Below are positions 22,498 to 29,727 of a stretch of 29,727 nucleotides of DNA, piece by piece. Position numbers and translations under genes: made by a program. The DNA comes from Myxococcales bacterium (lineage in GTDB: Bacteria; Myxococcota_C; UBA6777): contig JALTMC010000930.1 of NCBI GenBank assembly GCA_027005175.1, positions 1-29,727 of the forward strand. The letters run 5' to 3'. Position 1 is the stretch's first letter. Each line of letters starts with the position of its first letter. The notes below the pieces were generated by a model. That model ran no database searches. It worked only from the letters and a program-made list of their open reading frames with translations, and had not been told where the DNA came from.

Positions 22498-23753
22498 CGT
22501 TTTTTATCAATATCCACAAATGCTGCAAAGGCAAAGCCAAGTATTCGATATCGTCGTTCAGGATCGCTCCATTGCCGACGTCGGAAACGTGTGTACGACA
22601 ATAATGTTCGGTCCGAAACGCCCGGAACCACATTGGCATCGCGAAAATAAACCTGCCCCCCTTTACGCACCACAAATCCCACGTGCTGCACAGAGACAGG
22701 ACTCCCCGGTGAGTACTTCACTTCCCCAAGCCAGGATATTTTCGGCAGTTTCTTGACCACCCGAGGAAGAAAGCGCAGGGGAATATACGCGAAACGATAG
22801 CTGCGCGGCAAGAGGGAAGCCGGGATTCGTCGGCTCCAACGCCTCCAAGAAGACCGCCGCCATGTCCGCGCTGAGATCTTTTTTGTCACATAACGAGTGT
22901 ACTTCCCACCCCAGCTTGCTGTCATGGTTCGCGTGTAACCAGCTCTCTGATTCTCCGGCAACCACTGCGCCGCAGTAAAGTGATTTCGATAACCATAGCG
23001 AATCACACCGTTTTTGTACCGTATTTTCTGCATCTTTCGAATCGCCTGAGAGACAGAGCGAGACATCGCCAGTGCCATCACAGACTCCACATAGGTCACG
23101 CAATCAACCCGATCCAATCGAAAGATAGGGTCGCGGTCCCACCGGCCTTTCGGACCTTCTCCCAACGGCCCGAGCCGGTAGCGATTGCCCAAAAACATCG
23201 CGCTCAACACACGCAACCGCTCGTGATAGCCCATGGTCTTCTTCAAATGACGCAACAGTCGATTCACCCGACGCCGACGCATCCGATAGATCTTCCCCTT
23301 ACAATAAGGATAACATCGCTCCAACAAAGGCTCGTGGTAACGCTCTCGATAACGCTTCCACAAATACCAGGGTTTTCGACCCGCACTCGCTCGCCAAGGG
23401 GCACAAAAGATCTTCTGACACAGTGGAAGACGACGCCTCTTGCTCCGCCTCTGACGACGCCTCTTGCTCCGCCTCTGACGCCTCTTCCTACGCAGATAAG
23501 CACGCTTGCGACGCGCCCTTCGACGCAAGACCTGACGCTTGCGGCGTGCTCTCCCACGCAAAGAAGCACGCTTGCGACGCGCCTTGCGACGCAAGACCTG
23601 ACGCTTGCGGCGTGCTCTCCCACGCAAAGAGGAATGCTTGCGGCGTGCGACACGCACAGGCTCATCCGATGTTTCGGCTTGGCTGTATGGAGGCCATCCA
23701 AGCAAGAGCAGAGTCAAAAGGCCCAAAAATGTAACTCTCAGAGTTTGTTGCAT
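22494..23753 (-). CDS. Secreted DUF1460 amidase-like protein with Arg-rich N-terminal region
   Basis: After a signal peptide (about 1-26, ending SQA-ET) comes an extreme Arg/Lys tract (about 37-108) made of a 22-residue unit (RGRARRKRQVLRRKARRKRA) repeated twice and decaying into KRR runs; the 66-bp DNA repeat is nearly exact at 23521-23652. From about residue 160 the protein matches DUF1460, a papain/NlpC-like fold described as N-acetylmuramoyl-L-alanine amidase-like. The likely catalytic Cys is C218 (DRVDCVTYVE) and His is H357 (VQHVGFV), with NHFTAAQWLPEN between. It may cut cell-wall peptides, the basic tract binding acidic polymer. It follows the rhodanese gene by 8 bases and overlaps the MTHFR gene by 4. 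Confidence 0.82.
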   Translation of the reverse strand: MQQTLRVTFLGLLTLLLLGWPPYSQAETSDEPVRVARRKHSSLRGRARRKRQVLRRKARRKRASLRGRARRKRQVLRRRARRKRAYLRRKRRQRRSKRRRQRRSKRRRLPLCQKIFCAPWRASAGRKPWYLWKRYRERYHEPLLERCYPYCKGKIYRMRRRRVNRLLRHLKKTMGYHERLRVLSAMFLGNRYRLGPLGEGPKGRWDRDPIFRLDRVDCVTYVESVMALAMSRSVSQAIRKMQKIRYKNGVIRYGYRNHFTAAQWLPENQRAGYTRTMTASWGGKYTRYVTKKISARTWRRSSWRRWSRRIPASLLPRSYRFAYIPLRFLPRVVKKLPKISWLGEVKYSPGSPVSVQHVGFVVRKGGQVYFRDANVVPGVSDRTLLSYTRFRRRQWSDPERRYRILGFAFAAFVDIDKKR

Positions 23754-23761
23754 CGTCTTGG

Positions 23762-24199
23762 TTATCCTTGACTCTTTAAGGACTGATAGCTGCGACCTTC
23801 GGGATGGCCCATCTCTGTGGCGAGATTGCTGTCTTTGGACCAGCCAGGCAGCACTCCACCAAAGCCATCATTGCGACCTTCCCAGCCGTGAAGATTATTG
23901 ACTCCCCCCTGGTATCCGGCTTGCTCCAGCATGATCTGAGCCCGCGCACTACGAGCCCCCGAACGGCAGCCCAAAACAAACTTGGTATCTTTTGGGAATT
24001 GGGCTTCCACCTCTGCCACAAAGCCAGGATTGGGAACCATCTGCATGGTCGCAGGATCTCGAACAAAGGCTGGGATATTGTAAGCTCCCTCGGGATGACC
24101 TTGCTCGAACTCAGCCTCCGTTCTCACATCCAGGTAGATATAGCCTTTGTCTTGCATCAAGAGATGACATTCTTGGGGAGTTGCTTCTTTCATCGTCAT
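23762..24199 (-). CDS. Single-domain rhodanese-like protein
   Basis: The 145-residue protein is one rhodanese domain: LDVRTEAEFEQGHPEGAYNIP near the N-terminus and the active-site loop LGCRSGARSARA with the persulfide-carrying C78. Such proteins transfer sulfane sulfur to cyanide, thiols or partner proteins. No signal peptide is seen, so it is cytoplasmic. The ATG at 24199 is used; the ATG two codons later is equally possible. It is the first gene of the apparent operon with the DUF1460 and MTHFR genes. Confidence 0.9.
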   Translation of the reverse strand: MTMKEATPQECHLLMQDKGYIYLDVRTEAEFEQGHPEGAYNIPAFVRDPATMQMVPNPGFVAEVEAQFPKDTKFVLGCRSGARSARAQIMLEQAGYQGGVNNLHGWEGRNDGFGGVLPGWSKDSNLATEMGHPEGRSYQSLKSQG

Positions 24200-24708
24200 G
24201 GCCTACTTCTCATTTTCTATAAGATGATCTATGGAATAACTGCCTTCACACAGTTGGAAGTATACAAGATCAACACCAACCACGAAAAGATTCTTCCAGG
24301 AGACAAAGCATGGCAGGCAAGTTTGTTATTTCGCTTTGCTTTGCTTTGATACTTTACGTTTGCCCCAGGGCTTGACACTACTCCCAAGTGTTGCAAGTCA
24401 GCGCTGGCGACAGCCTGGGAAGCCGAGAAAAGTAACAAAGCTCCACTGACAAACCAAAGCGAAGCAACACCCCATCGAATGGCAGCAACAATATGTATGA
24501 TTTTTAGGTTAAGAAAAAGCATAGTGGTATATCTGTTTCGGGTCTCGTTCGAGCCCGTGCGAATTCGAAAAGCCTAGCTGTACGATTTTAAGAGCCCAAT
24601 TACAATGGCCTTCTCTGGTGTGTCTCACAACGAAAAAAATGGACGCGATTGGAGACCTGAAAACGGTCATTGTCTCAACAACCCCTCAAACAAGAAGGAG
24701 ACATTCTG
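24200..24708. other. 509-bp divergent intergenic region
   Basis: This lies between the divergent rhodanese and membrane-protein genes and should hold both promoters, which I cannot place with confidence. A 97-codon minus-strand frame (24522-24229) begins with a signal-peptide-like stretch but has no ribosome binding site and an unconvincing remainder; it could be a small exported protein or a remnant. A short hairpin (CGGG...CCCG, near 24540) is present. The last bases carry AAGGAG, the ribosome binding site of the next gene. Confidence 0.5.
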
Positions 24709-25236
24709 ATGAAATTTTCTCTCGAACCCGTGAAGTATGGTGTTGCACTCAGCCTCCTGACCATTCTATTTGGTATCTCCTTAGGAGTCTCCTTTGGCCT
24801 GATCGAAAGTAAGATCAAAGGGAACCTCAAAGCGGATGCACAAAAAGTTCTCTCCACCGTCTACAAAGGAAACAAAGCAAAAGCCCACAAAGTAACAAAG
24901 AAAGCCTGGGTTTACTTCAAGCGTGCTCACCTTCATGCAGGTGGTATGGGCACCACAGCCCTCGCAGTCTGTATCCTGCTCTCCATGCTATCCCTCTCAG
25001 CATGGCAAGCTCTTGGACTCTCCATCGCCGTTGGCTTGGGCTCCCTCGGCTACTCCATGTTCTGGCTATTCGCAGGAATGAGAGCACCAAGTCTAGGCTC
25101 AACAGGTGCAGCCAAAGAAACCCTGACCTGGCTTGCGATGCCCTCCACTGCACTCTATGGCTTGGGTATCGCCCTCACCTTTGTATTCGTTATCATTCGC
25201 CTCTGGATCTCCAGCTCATCAGCCGATGCAAGCTAA
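24709..25236 (+). CDS. Four-helix membrane protein of unknown function
   Basis: I do not recognise the family. The 175-residue protein has AAGGAG 8 bases before the ATG, so the start is firm (the open frame extends 13 codons upstream without such a site). Helices are at about 8-31, 83-102, 106-125 and 147-169. Between the first two is a Lys-rich loop that ends in YFKRAHLHAGGMG: two His residues beside a membrane helix that could bind a haem or metal. The last codons GCA AGC TAA begin a 30-bp repeat array, so its 3' end has been duplicated downstream. Confidence 0.72.
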   Translation: MKFSLEPVKYGVALSLLTILFGISLGVSFGLIESKIKGNLKADAQKVLSTVYKGNKAKAHKVTKKAWVYFKRAHLHAGGMGTTALAVCILLSMLSLSAWQALGLSIAVGLGSLGYSMFWLFAGMRAPSLGSTGAAKETLTWLAMPSTALYGLGIALTFVFVIIRLWISSSSADAS

Positions 25237-25347
25237 CTTCAACCACCTCCCCACTTCCCAAGCGAACTTCAACCACCTCCTCACTTCGCAAGCTAACTTC
25301 AACCACCTCCTCACTTCGCAAGCCAGCTTCAAACACCCCCTTATTTG
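25228..25347. repeat. Four 30-bp tandem repeats starting at a stop codon
   Basis: Units begin at 25228, 25258, 25288 and 25318 (the last is degenerate). The first unit contains the stop of the four-helix membrane protein; units 2 and 4 have lost the TAA, unit 3 keeps it. The unit includes AACTTCAACCACCTCC. The remaining gap to 25687 is AT-rich, with a possible promoter near 25575 and a small hairpin at 25620-25640. Confidence 0.9.
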
Positions 25348-25574
25348 AGATAAGATCACCATGATTTAAGATCACAATCGCTCCCTGATCGCAACCTGTG
25401 GCTTTGAAAGACTCCCTTTTCAACACTTTGTTGACTATAGAGACACAATACAAGCGAAATTTAGAATATTTATGCCATTGAATCAACGTTTCCTCAGAGG
25501 ACACAATCTCATCAAAATCAAAAAAAATTATCGAATAAAATCAACTATCAACGTGAAAAAGAGTGAAAAGATGC

Positions 25575-25602
25575 TTGACAAGCCTGATTTGAAAGGTAAT
25601 TT
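25575..25602 (+). promoter_or_regulatory. Possible promoter ahead of the PQ-loop gene
   Basis: TTGACA (25575-25580) is followed after 16 bp by TAATTT (25597-25602), a poor -10. Just downstream a hairpin, AGCCTAT/ATAGGCT with a 7-base loop (25620-25640), could be an operator or leader structure for the following gene. Confidence 0.35.
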
Positions 25603-25687
25603 GGGATCATCATCGCAATAGCCTATGTAGAAGATAGGCTTAATCAATGTGTGATGGATGTGTTTCATGTTGGAGGCGAGGCAAGAG

Positions 25688-26251
25688 ATGGACTGGAAAT
25701 GGCAGATTATCGCAGGGTTAGCGATGATAATGATAGAGGCGTCCTATATCCCACAGATCTATCGTTTGCATAAGACAAAGAAGGCCAAGGACTTTAGTAT
25801 TTTTTTTCCACTCATGAATGCTGGTGGCCGCAGTTTGGGTTTGCTTTACACGGGGTTGAATGGTGACATCGTGTTGGCGGTGGGATTTTTGACGGGGATC
25901 GTATTGCGTATCACGCTTTTGTTTCAGGTGTGGCTTTACAAATATCGAGAGAGCCCTGTTGAAGAGAGCAGCGTACTTTCATCGAGGTTCGAGCAAGTAC
26001 GACCTCACGAGAACGTTAGAAAGAGACCTGTTGAAGAGAGTGTCCGTGCAATGTCATGGTTGCCGATGTGGGCTCGTTTGCGCAGCAGGTATGATGGCAC
26101 AGAGAGTCGCACCTCACCAACGATGGTTCACGCCTACAAGCGAACTCCGTTGCTTCCCCCTCCCCATGGCTCAGCTCTGTTGCTTCAACCTGTCCTCTGT
26201 CACGCCGACTCCTGCCAACCAGACCGATGTTCTTCGACATACCCAAAGTAA
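25688..26251 (+). CDS. PQ-loop (SemiSWEET-like) membrane protein with odd tail
   Basis: The first 95 residues hold three membrane helices in the arrangement of single PQ-loop proteins; the motif is ASYIPQIYRLHKTKKAKDFS, followed by FFPLMNAGGRSLGLLYTG. Relatives include small sugar-transport-like SemiSWEETs, but the substrate here is unknown. GGCGAGG lies 6 bases before the ATG at 25688; ATGs at 25658 and 25667 are less well placed. Residues after about 95 are unlike the family: Arg/Ser-rich, containing an in-frame 24-residue-spaced duplication of PVEES, then Pro/Cys-rich sequence. The original stop may have been lost during tandem duplication. The gene ends 42 bp before cobA. Confidence 0.65.
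   Translation: MDWKWQIIAGLAMIMIEASYIPQIYRLHKTKKAKDFSIFFPLMNAGGRSLGLLYTGLNGDIVLAVGFLTGIVLRITLLFQVWLYKYRESPVEESSVLSSRFEQVRPHENVRKRPVEESVRAMSWLPMWARLRSRYDGTESRTSPTMVHAYKRTPLLPPPHGSALLLQPVLCHADSCQPDRCSSTYPK
25949..26040. repeat. 20-bp direct repeat, 72-bp spacing, in the PQ-loop tail
   Basis: GAGAGCCCTGTTGAAGAGAG at 25949-25968 recurs with two changes at 26021-26040. The spacing is in frame (24 codons) and matches that of the other spaced repeats in this window. Confidence 0.7.
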
Positions 26252-26293
26252 CCCAATCAACCACCGAACCTATCGGTAAGCAGAGAGAATACA

Positions 26294-27100
26294 ATGACTC
26301 AACCAGTAACAGGAAGTGTATATTTAATAGGAGGGGGACCAGGAGCAGCCGATCTCCTCACCTTGCGAGCTGTTCGATTGTTGCAACGCGCAGATATCGT
26401 GTTGTATGACCGGCTGGTATCCACCGAGCAGCTCGCATTTGCTCCACAAGCAGAGAAGCTTTATGTGGGAAAAGCTTTAGGAGAAAACAGCCAGGCCCGA
26501 CAAAGCAGGATCCATCGTTTGCTTGTAGGATATGCTCGGGCAGGCCGAATGGTTGTTCGCCTGAAGGGCGGCGATCCCTTTGTGTTTGGCCGAGGTGGTG
26601 AGGAGGGACTCGAACTCTCTCGCGCCAAGATACCCTGGGAGCTTGTACCTGGAATCAGCTCCAGTATCGCTGCGCCGGGCATCGCCCGTATCCCAGTCAC
26701 ACATCGCGGTGTCTCCTCTGCCTATGCTGTCTTTGCAGGGCAGTCAGCTCAAGGAATTCAAACCCGTGATATCGATTGGGAGATCGCAGCCCGTATCCCC
26801 ACAGCGATCTTCTTAATGGGAGTTCGTCGTCTTCCCCAGATTGTAGCCGAACTGGTAGCCCATGGACGCTCCCCAGACACCCCTATCGCTGTGATTGAAA
26901 AAGCCACGACACCAGAACAAGCGGTGCTCATAGGAACCCTAGACGATATCCTTACGCAGATGGACGGTGTCAGCTCTCCAGCCACAATTGTAGTGGGACC
27001 CGTCGTAAAACTGCGTGAGGAGCTACACTCAATACTCACAAACCCAACAGTGGTTTCCTATGACTCTTTGGCTCCCCAAACGGTCTACCCCTTTTCTTAA
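26294..27100 (+). CDS. cobA: Uroporphyrinogen-III C-methyltransferase
   Basis: The enzyme (CobA/SUMT) uses two SAM to methylate uroporphyrinogen III to precorrin-2, the first step to siroheme and cobalamin. Signatures in order: VYLIGGGPGAADLLTLRA (residues 9-26), then VVRLKGGDPFVFGRGGEE, then PGISSSIAAPGIARIPVTHRG, with a closing TIVVGPVV. The 268-residue length fits the stand-alone enzyme without the CysG oxidase/chelatase part. Its neighbour downstream is a siroheme-dependent reductase, so siroheme is the likely end product. The ribosome binding site is weak (GAGAG). Confidence 0.95.
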   Translation: MTQPVTGSVYLIGGGPGAADLLTLRAVRLLQRADIVLYDRLVSTEQLAFAPQAEKLYVGKALGENSQARQSRIHRLLVGYARAGRMVVRLKGGDPFVFGRGGEEGLELSRAKIPWELVPGISSSIAAPGIARIPVTHRGVSSAYAVFAGQSAQGIQTRDIDWEIAARIPTAIFLMGVRRLPQIVAELVAHGRSPDTPIAVIEKATTPEQAVLIGTLDDILTQMDGVSSPATIVVGPVVKLREELHSILTNPTVVSYDSLAPQTVYPFS

Positions 27101-27152
27101 ACGAACTCTTTCTCAAACGAAACCTTGGATTGTTGTTCCTCTGGAGTTTCTT

Positions 27153-28811
27153 ATGTATCAATACAACGAGACAGACAAAAAAATCATGGCGGAGCGCGTG
27201 CGCCAGTTCCGTGGTCAGGTCCAACGTCGTCTGGATGGGCGACTGTCGGAGAGCGAGTTTCTTCCCTTGCGTTTGATGAATGGTCTGTATCACCAACGAC
27301 ATGCGTATATGCTGCGTGTCGCAATTCCCTATGGCTTGCTGTCTTCCAATCAGGTCCGTAAATTGGCTTATATCGCTGACCATTACGATCGTGGCTTTGC
27401 TCACACCACCACACGACAAAATATCCAGTTCAACTGGCCTGAACTTGAAGATGTGCCCGATATTCTCGAACATCTGGCCTCGGTTGAGATGCACGCTGTA
27501 CAATCAAGCGGGAACTGTATCCGCAACGTCACCTCGGACCACCTCGCGGGTGTAGCTCCCGACGAACTAGAAGATCCTCGCCCCTACTGCGAGATCATCC
27601 GGCAGTACTCTACCTTTCACCCTGAGTTTTCGTACCTACCTCGAAAGTTTAAAATCGCAGTCACAGGAGCAACCACAGATCGCGCAGCCATTGCCTTTCA
27701 CGACATAGGTATCCGAGTGGTCAAAAATGACAAAGGAGAGGTCGGTTTACAGATACTTGTTGGTGGTGGTTTGGGGCGAACGCCCGTGATCGCTCAGGAG
27801 CTTAATCCCTTCCTCGAAAAACGACATCTCCTATCCTATATCGAAGCTGTGATGCGGGTGTACAACCTTCATGGTCGTCGCGACAACAAATACAAAGCGC
27901 GTATCAAGATCCTGGTGAGGGATCTAGGAATCGATGAGTTTCGCCGTCAGATCGAAGAGGAGTGGAACCACTTTAAAGACGGTGCCATGCAACTCACAGA
28001 GGCCGAATACCAACGAGTCTCGGCCTTTTTTGCGCCTCCCCCCTATGCCCCTGACGCTGCCAACCACCAAGACCACTTACAAAAAGTCGAAGACGATGCA
28101 GCGTTTGGGCGTTGGTACCGACAAAATGTCACAACCCATCGAGTTCCTGGCTACAATGCTGTCTATATCTCGCTAAAAACACCCGATCTACCGCCAGGAG
28201 ACATCACAGGCTCTCAACTCCAAGCTGTTGCCAACCTCTCAGACCTGTATAGTTTTGGAGAGATTCGTACAACTCATGACCAAAACCTCGTATTTGCCGA
28301 CGTCGCGAACGCCGATCTTTATGAGTTGTGGCAGAAACTAGCTCAGCTCAACTTGGCCTATCCCAACATCGGCACACTGACGGATCAGATCTGCTGCCCA
28401 GGTCTGGACTTCTGTAGCCTCGCAAATGCTGCATCCATCCCAGTAGCTGAGGAGATCATGGAACGCTTCGAGAACCTGGACTACCTCTACGACCTGGGCG
28501 AATTAAAACTCAAAATGTCGGGATGCATCAACGCCTGTGGGCATCATCATGTCGGTCATATCGGAATCCTTGGCATCGATAAGCGTGGGGAAGAAGCCTA
28601 CCAAATCATGTTGGGTGGCAGTGCCTCTGACGATGCCACCATCGGTCAATGGATTGGACCCGCACTGGACAAAGATAAGATCGTTGATGCAGTGGGTAAC
28701 TTGCTTGATGTCTTCGTCGAGAAGCGAGAAGAAGAAGAACGCTTCCTCGACACCTACCGACGCATTGGACCTGAGCCATTTAAGGAAAGAGTGTATGCGA
28801 AAAATTATTAA
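27153..28811 (+). CDS. cysI: Siroheme/4Fe-4S sulfite or nitrite reductase, hemoprotein subunit
   Basis: This 552-residue protein is an assimilatory reductase of the CysI/NirA family, performing six-electron reduction of sulfite to sulfide (or nitrite to ammonia) in the cytoplasm. The cluster-siroheme cysteines are CPGLDFC (C415, C421) and SGCINAC (C458, C462), and substrate/siroheme-binding segments HTTTRQNIQFNW (84-95) and RNVTSDHLAG (124-133) are conserved. I chose the ATG at 27153 because GGAG lies 6 bases upstream; the open frame extends 46 codons farther into the end of cobA. Placement with cobA and DUF934 favours sulfite over nitrite. No CysJ flavoprotein is in view, so the electron donor may be ferredoxin. 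Confidence 0.92.
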   Translation: MYQYNETDKKIMAERVRQFRGQVQRRLDGRLSESEFLPLRLMNGLYHQRHAYMLRVAIPYGLLSSNQVRKLAYIADHYDRGFAHTTTRQNIQFNWPELEDVPDILEHLASVEMHAVQSSGNCIRNVTSDHLAGVAPDELEDPRPYCEIIRQYSTFHPEFSYLPRKFKIAVTGATTDRAAIAFHDIGIRVVKNDKGEVGLQILVGGGLGRTPVIAQELNPFLEKRHLLSYIEAVMRVYNLHGRRDNKYKARIKILVRDLGIDEFRRQIEEEWNHFKDGAMQLTEAEYQRVSAFFAPPPYAPDAANHQDHLQKVEDDAAFGRWYRQNVTTHRVPGYNAVYISLKTPDLPPGDITGSQLQAVANLSDLYSFGEIRTTHDQNLVFADVANADLYELWQKLAQLNLAYPNIGTLTDQICCPGLDFCSLANAASIPVAEEIMERFENLDYLYDLGELKLKMSGCINACGHHHVGHIGILGIDKRGEEAYQIMLGGSASDDATIGQWIGPALDKDKIVDAVGNLLDVFVEKREEEERFLDTYRRIGPEPFKERVYAKNY

Positions 28812-29274
28812 AGACCAACAGATCGTAGACAATGACTGGCAACAGGTCAACGCTGAAGAGCCCATTCCAGCAGGCGATGTGATCGTCCCCTTCTCCCGAT
28901 GGAACGCCGAGCAAGAAACACTCCTCACACGCGAAGGAAGACTGGGAGTCTGTCTCTACGGAGACGACAACACCCGTGATATCGCCACAAGCCTACAACA
29001 CTTTGACGTAGTGGCCATCGACTTTCCTAAATTTGCCGATGGACGCGGCTACTCCCACGCTCGTATTCTTCGCGATGAGATAGGCTACAAGGGAGAGTTA
29101 CGAGCTGTTGGAGATATCCTCCGCGACCAGATATTCTATCTCGCGCGGTGCGGATTTAATGCCTTTGTTGTACGTAAAGACAAAGACCTGGAAGACGCCC
29201 TCGAAGGGCTCAAGGACTTTACTGTCACGTACCAAGCAGCAGCAGACAACCCCAATCCTATCTACCGTCGCTGA
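28795..29274 (+). CDS. DUF934 protein of sulfur assimilation
   Basis: The 159-residue protein matches DUF934, found next to CysI-type sulfite reductases in many proteobacteria (Pseudomonas has the same pair). The core is VAIDFPKFADGRGYSHARILRDEIGYKGELRAVGDILRDQ region (about 77-115) and CGFNAFVV. Its role is not established; it may help electron delivery or reductase assembly. AAGGAAAG precedes the ATG by about 8 bases, and the gene overlaps the end of the reductase gene by 17 bp. Confidence 0.9.
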   Translation: MRKIIKDQQIVDNDWQQVNAEEPIPAGDVIVPFSRWNAEQETLLTREGRLGVCLYGDDNTRDIATSLQHFDVVAIDFPKFADGRGYSHARILRDEIGYKGELRAVGDILRDQIFYLARCGFNAFVVRKDKDLEDALEGLKDFTVTYQAAADNPNPIYRR

Positions 29275-29299
29275 CCCAACAAAAAGGAATCTCGCAACG

Positions 29300-29727
29300 A
29301 TGAGCCATCTCTATCTGATTGGTTTTCTGGAATCAGGAAACTTAACCCTAGGCAAGCGGTTGGCCGAACATCGAAAGCGCCCTTTTGTCGACACTGACAC
29401 AGAGTTGGCCGAGTTCCTCGGTAAGGACTTGGTCACGGCCTGGCAAGAACAAGGCGTTGATGCCTTTTATCGCCACCAACACGATCGACTTCGCTTCCTA
29501 ACCACACGCGAAATCCCTCATGTGGTCTCAGTGGGCGACAATGCTGCCCTACAAGAGCGAGACTGGGAGTTGTTGAAAGACACCGGTACAACGGTGTATA
29601 TCCAGTACTCCGCCGAACGTCTATACTGGCGACTACGCCATGATACCCGACGTCCTCCTCTCCTGCATACACACAACAAAGAGCGCAAAGCACTAATTGA
29701 ATCCATGCTTGTCGAGCGAGAGCCAGC
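29300..29727 (+). CDS. Shikimate-kinase-like protein with degenerate P-loop (partial)
   Basis: The reading frame begins at ATG 29300 (AAGGAA about 10 bases upstream) and runs off the window end after 142 residues. It aligns with shikimate kinase along its length: an N-terminal strand and P-loop position, FVDTDTELAEFLG (29-41, cf. D-x-D), the GVDAFYRHQ segment, the RPPLL lid motif (cf. RPLL) and the L-x-x-R spacing. But the P-loop reads GFLESGNLTLG (8-18): the invariant Lys is Asn14 and the following Ser/Thr is Leu15, and the GGG substrate loop reads VGDN. ATP binding as in AroK is therefore doubtful. It follows DUF934 by 25 bp and may be part of the sulfur operon. Confidence 0.75.
   Translation, partial: MSHLYLIGFLESGNLTLGKRLAEHRKRPFVDTDTELAEFLGKDLVTAWQEQGVDAFYRHQHDRLRFLTTREIPHVVSVGDNAALQERDWELLKDTGTTVYIQYSAERLYWRLRHDTRRPPLLHTHNKERKALIESMLVEREP

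Noticed and set aside
23264-23734. Repetitive frames on both strands over the Arg-rich tract
   Set aside because: They are shadows of the 66-bp repeat in the DUF1460 gene, which has a signal peptide and a recognisable domain in its own frame.
24229-24522. 97-codon minus-strand frame with a signal-peptide-like start
   Set aside because: No ribosome binding site, low-complexity remainder and no recognisable domain; kept only as a remark on the intergenic region.
24538-24560. tRNA-like T-arm (GTTCGAGCCC)
   Set aside because: The 5' half of the stem is misplaced by several bases and no acceptor, D-arm or anticodon arm can be drawn around it.

Overview
The window looks like a chromosomal stretch from a Gram-negative bacterium of the Myxococcota/deltaproteobacterial kind; this is inferred from gene content, not from a marker gene. 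Pointers are a membrane protein whose tail resembles the Myxococcus MXAN_5187 family, a Ser/Thr kinase-like protein, a response regulator with a proline-rich linker and a C-terminal WEVVPELAE-type helix, a large cysteine-repeat surface protein, and a CcmE with a CxxxY haem motif. No rRNA, tRNA, CRISPR array, insertion sequence or phage gene was recognised.

Layout. 1-866 has no gene; it holds a family of palindromic hairpin repeats, a terminator-like hairpin, a 71-bp-spaced direct repeat and a likely promoter. 867-3995 (+) is a secreted double-domain M16 zinc protease. It converges on a minus-strand group (9195 down to 4061): a split 5'-nucleotidase (C-terminal domain gene, then the metallophosphoesterase gene), a response regulator, a small coiled-coil membrane protein and nadC. 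Between the last two lies an array of tandem 14-codon mini-ORFs. 9421-16232 (+) carries a tail-anchored pseudokinase, the MXAN_5187-like membrane protein and the cysteine-rich protein. 16447-20342 (+) holds ccmE, ccmF and proC. 24199 down to 20689 (-) is a tight operon of a rhodanese, an Arg-rich DUF1460 protein and a long eukaryote-type methylenetetrahydrofolate reductase. 24709-29727 (+) has a four-helix membrane protein, a PQ-loop protein and a sulfite-assimilation set: cobA (siroheme), a siroheme/4Fe-4S sulfite or nitrite reductase, DUF934 and a shikimate-kinase-like gene with a broken P-loop that runs off the end.

How the genes work together. CobA makes precorrin-2 for the siroheme of the reductase beside it, and DUF934 proteins usually accompany that enzyme. 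CcmE and CcmF work in cytochrome c haem attachment. The two 5'-nucleotidase halves would have to meet in the envelope. The pseudokinase and the two-helix membrane protein may form a signalling pair.

The most unusual theme is that gene boundaries here have repeatedly been tandemly duplicated. Direct repeats start 67-74 bp apart beside many gene ends, 30-bp arrays follow two genes (one array starting at the stop codon, the other 18 bp past it), and the junction between the membrane-protein gene and nadC has been multiplied into a run of start-stop-start mini-ORFs. The repeats have unrelated sequences, so this looks like a local duplication process rather than one mobile repeat.
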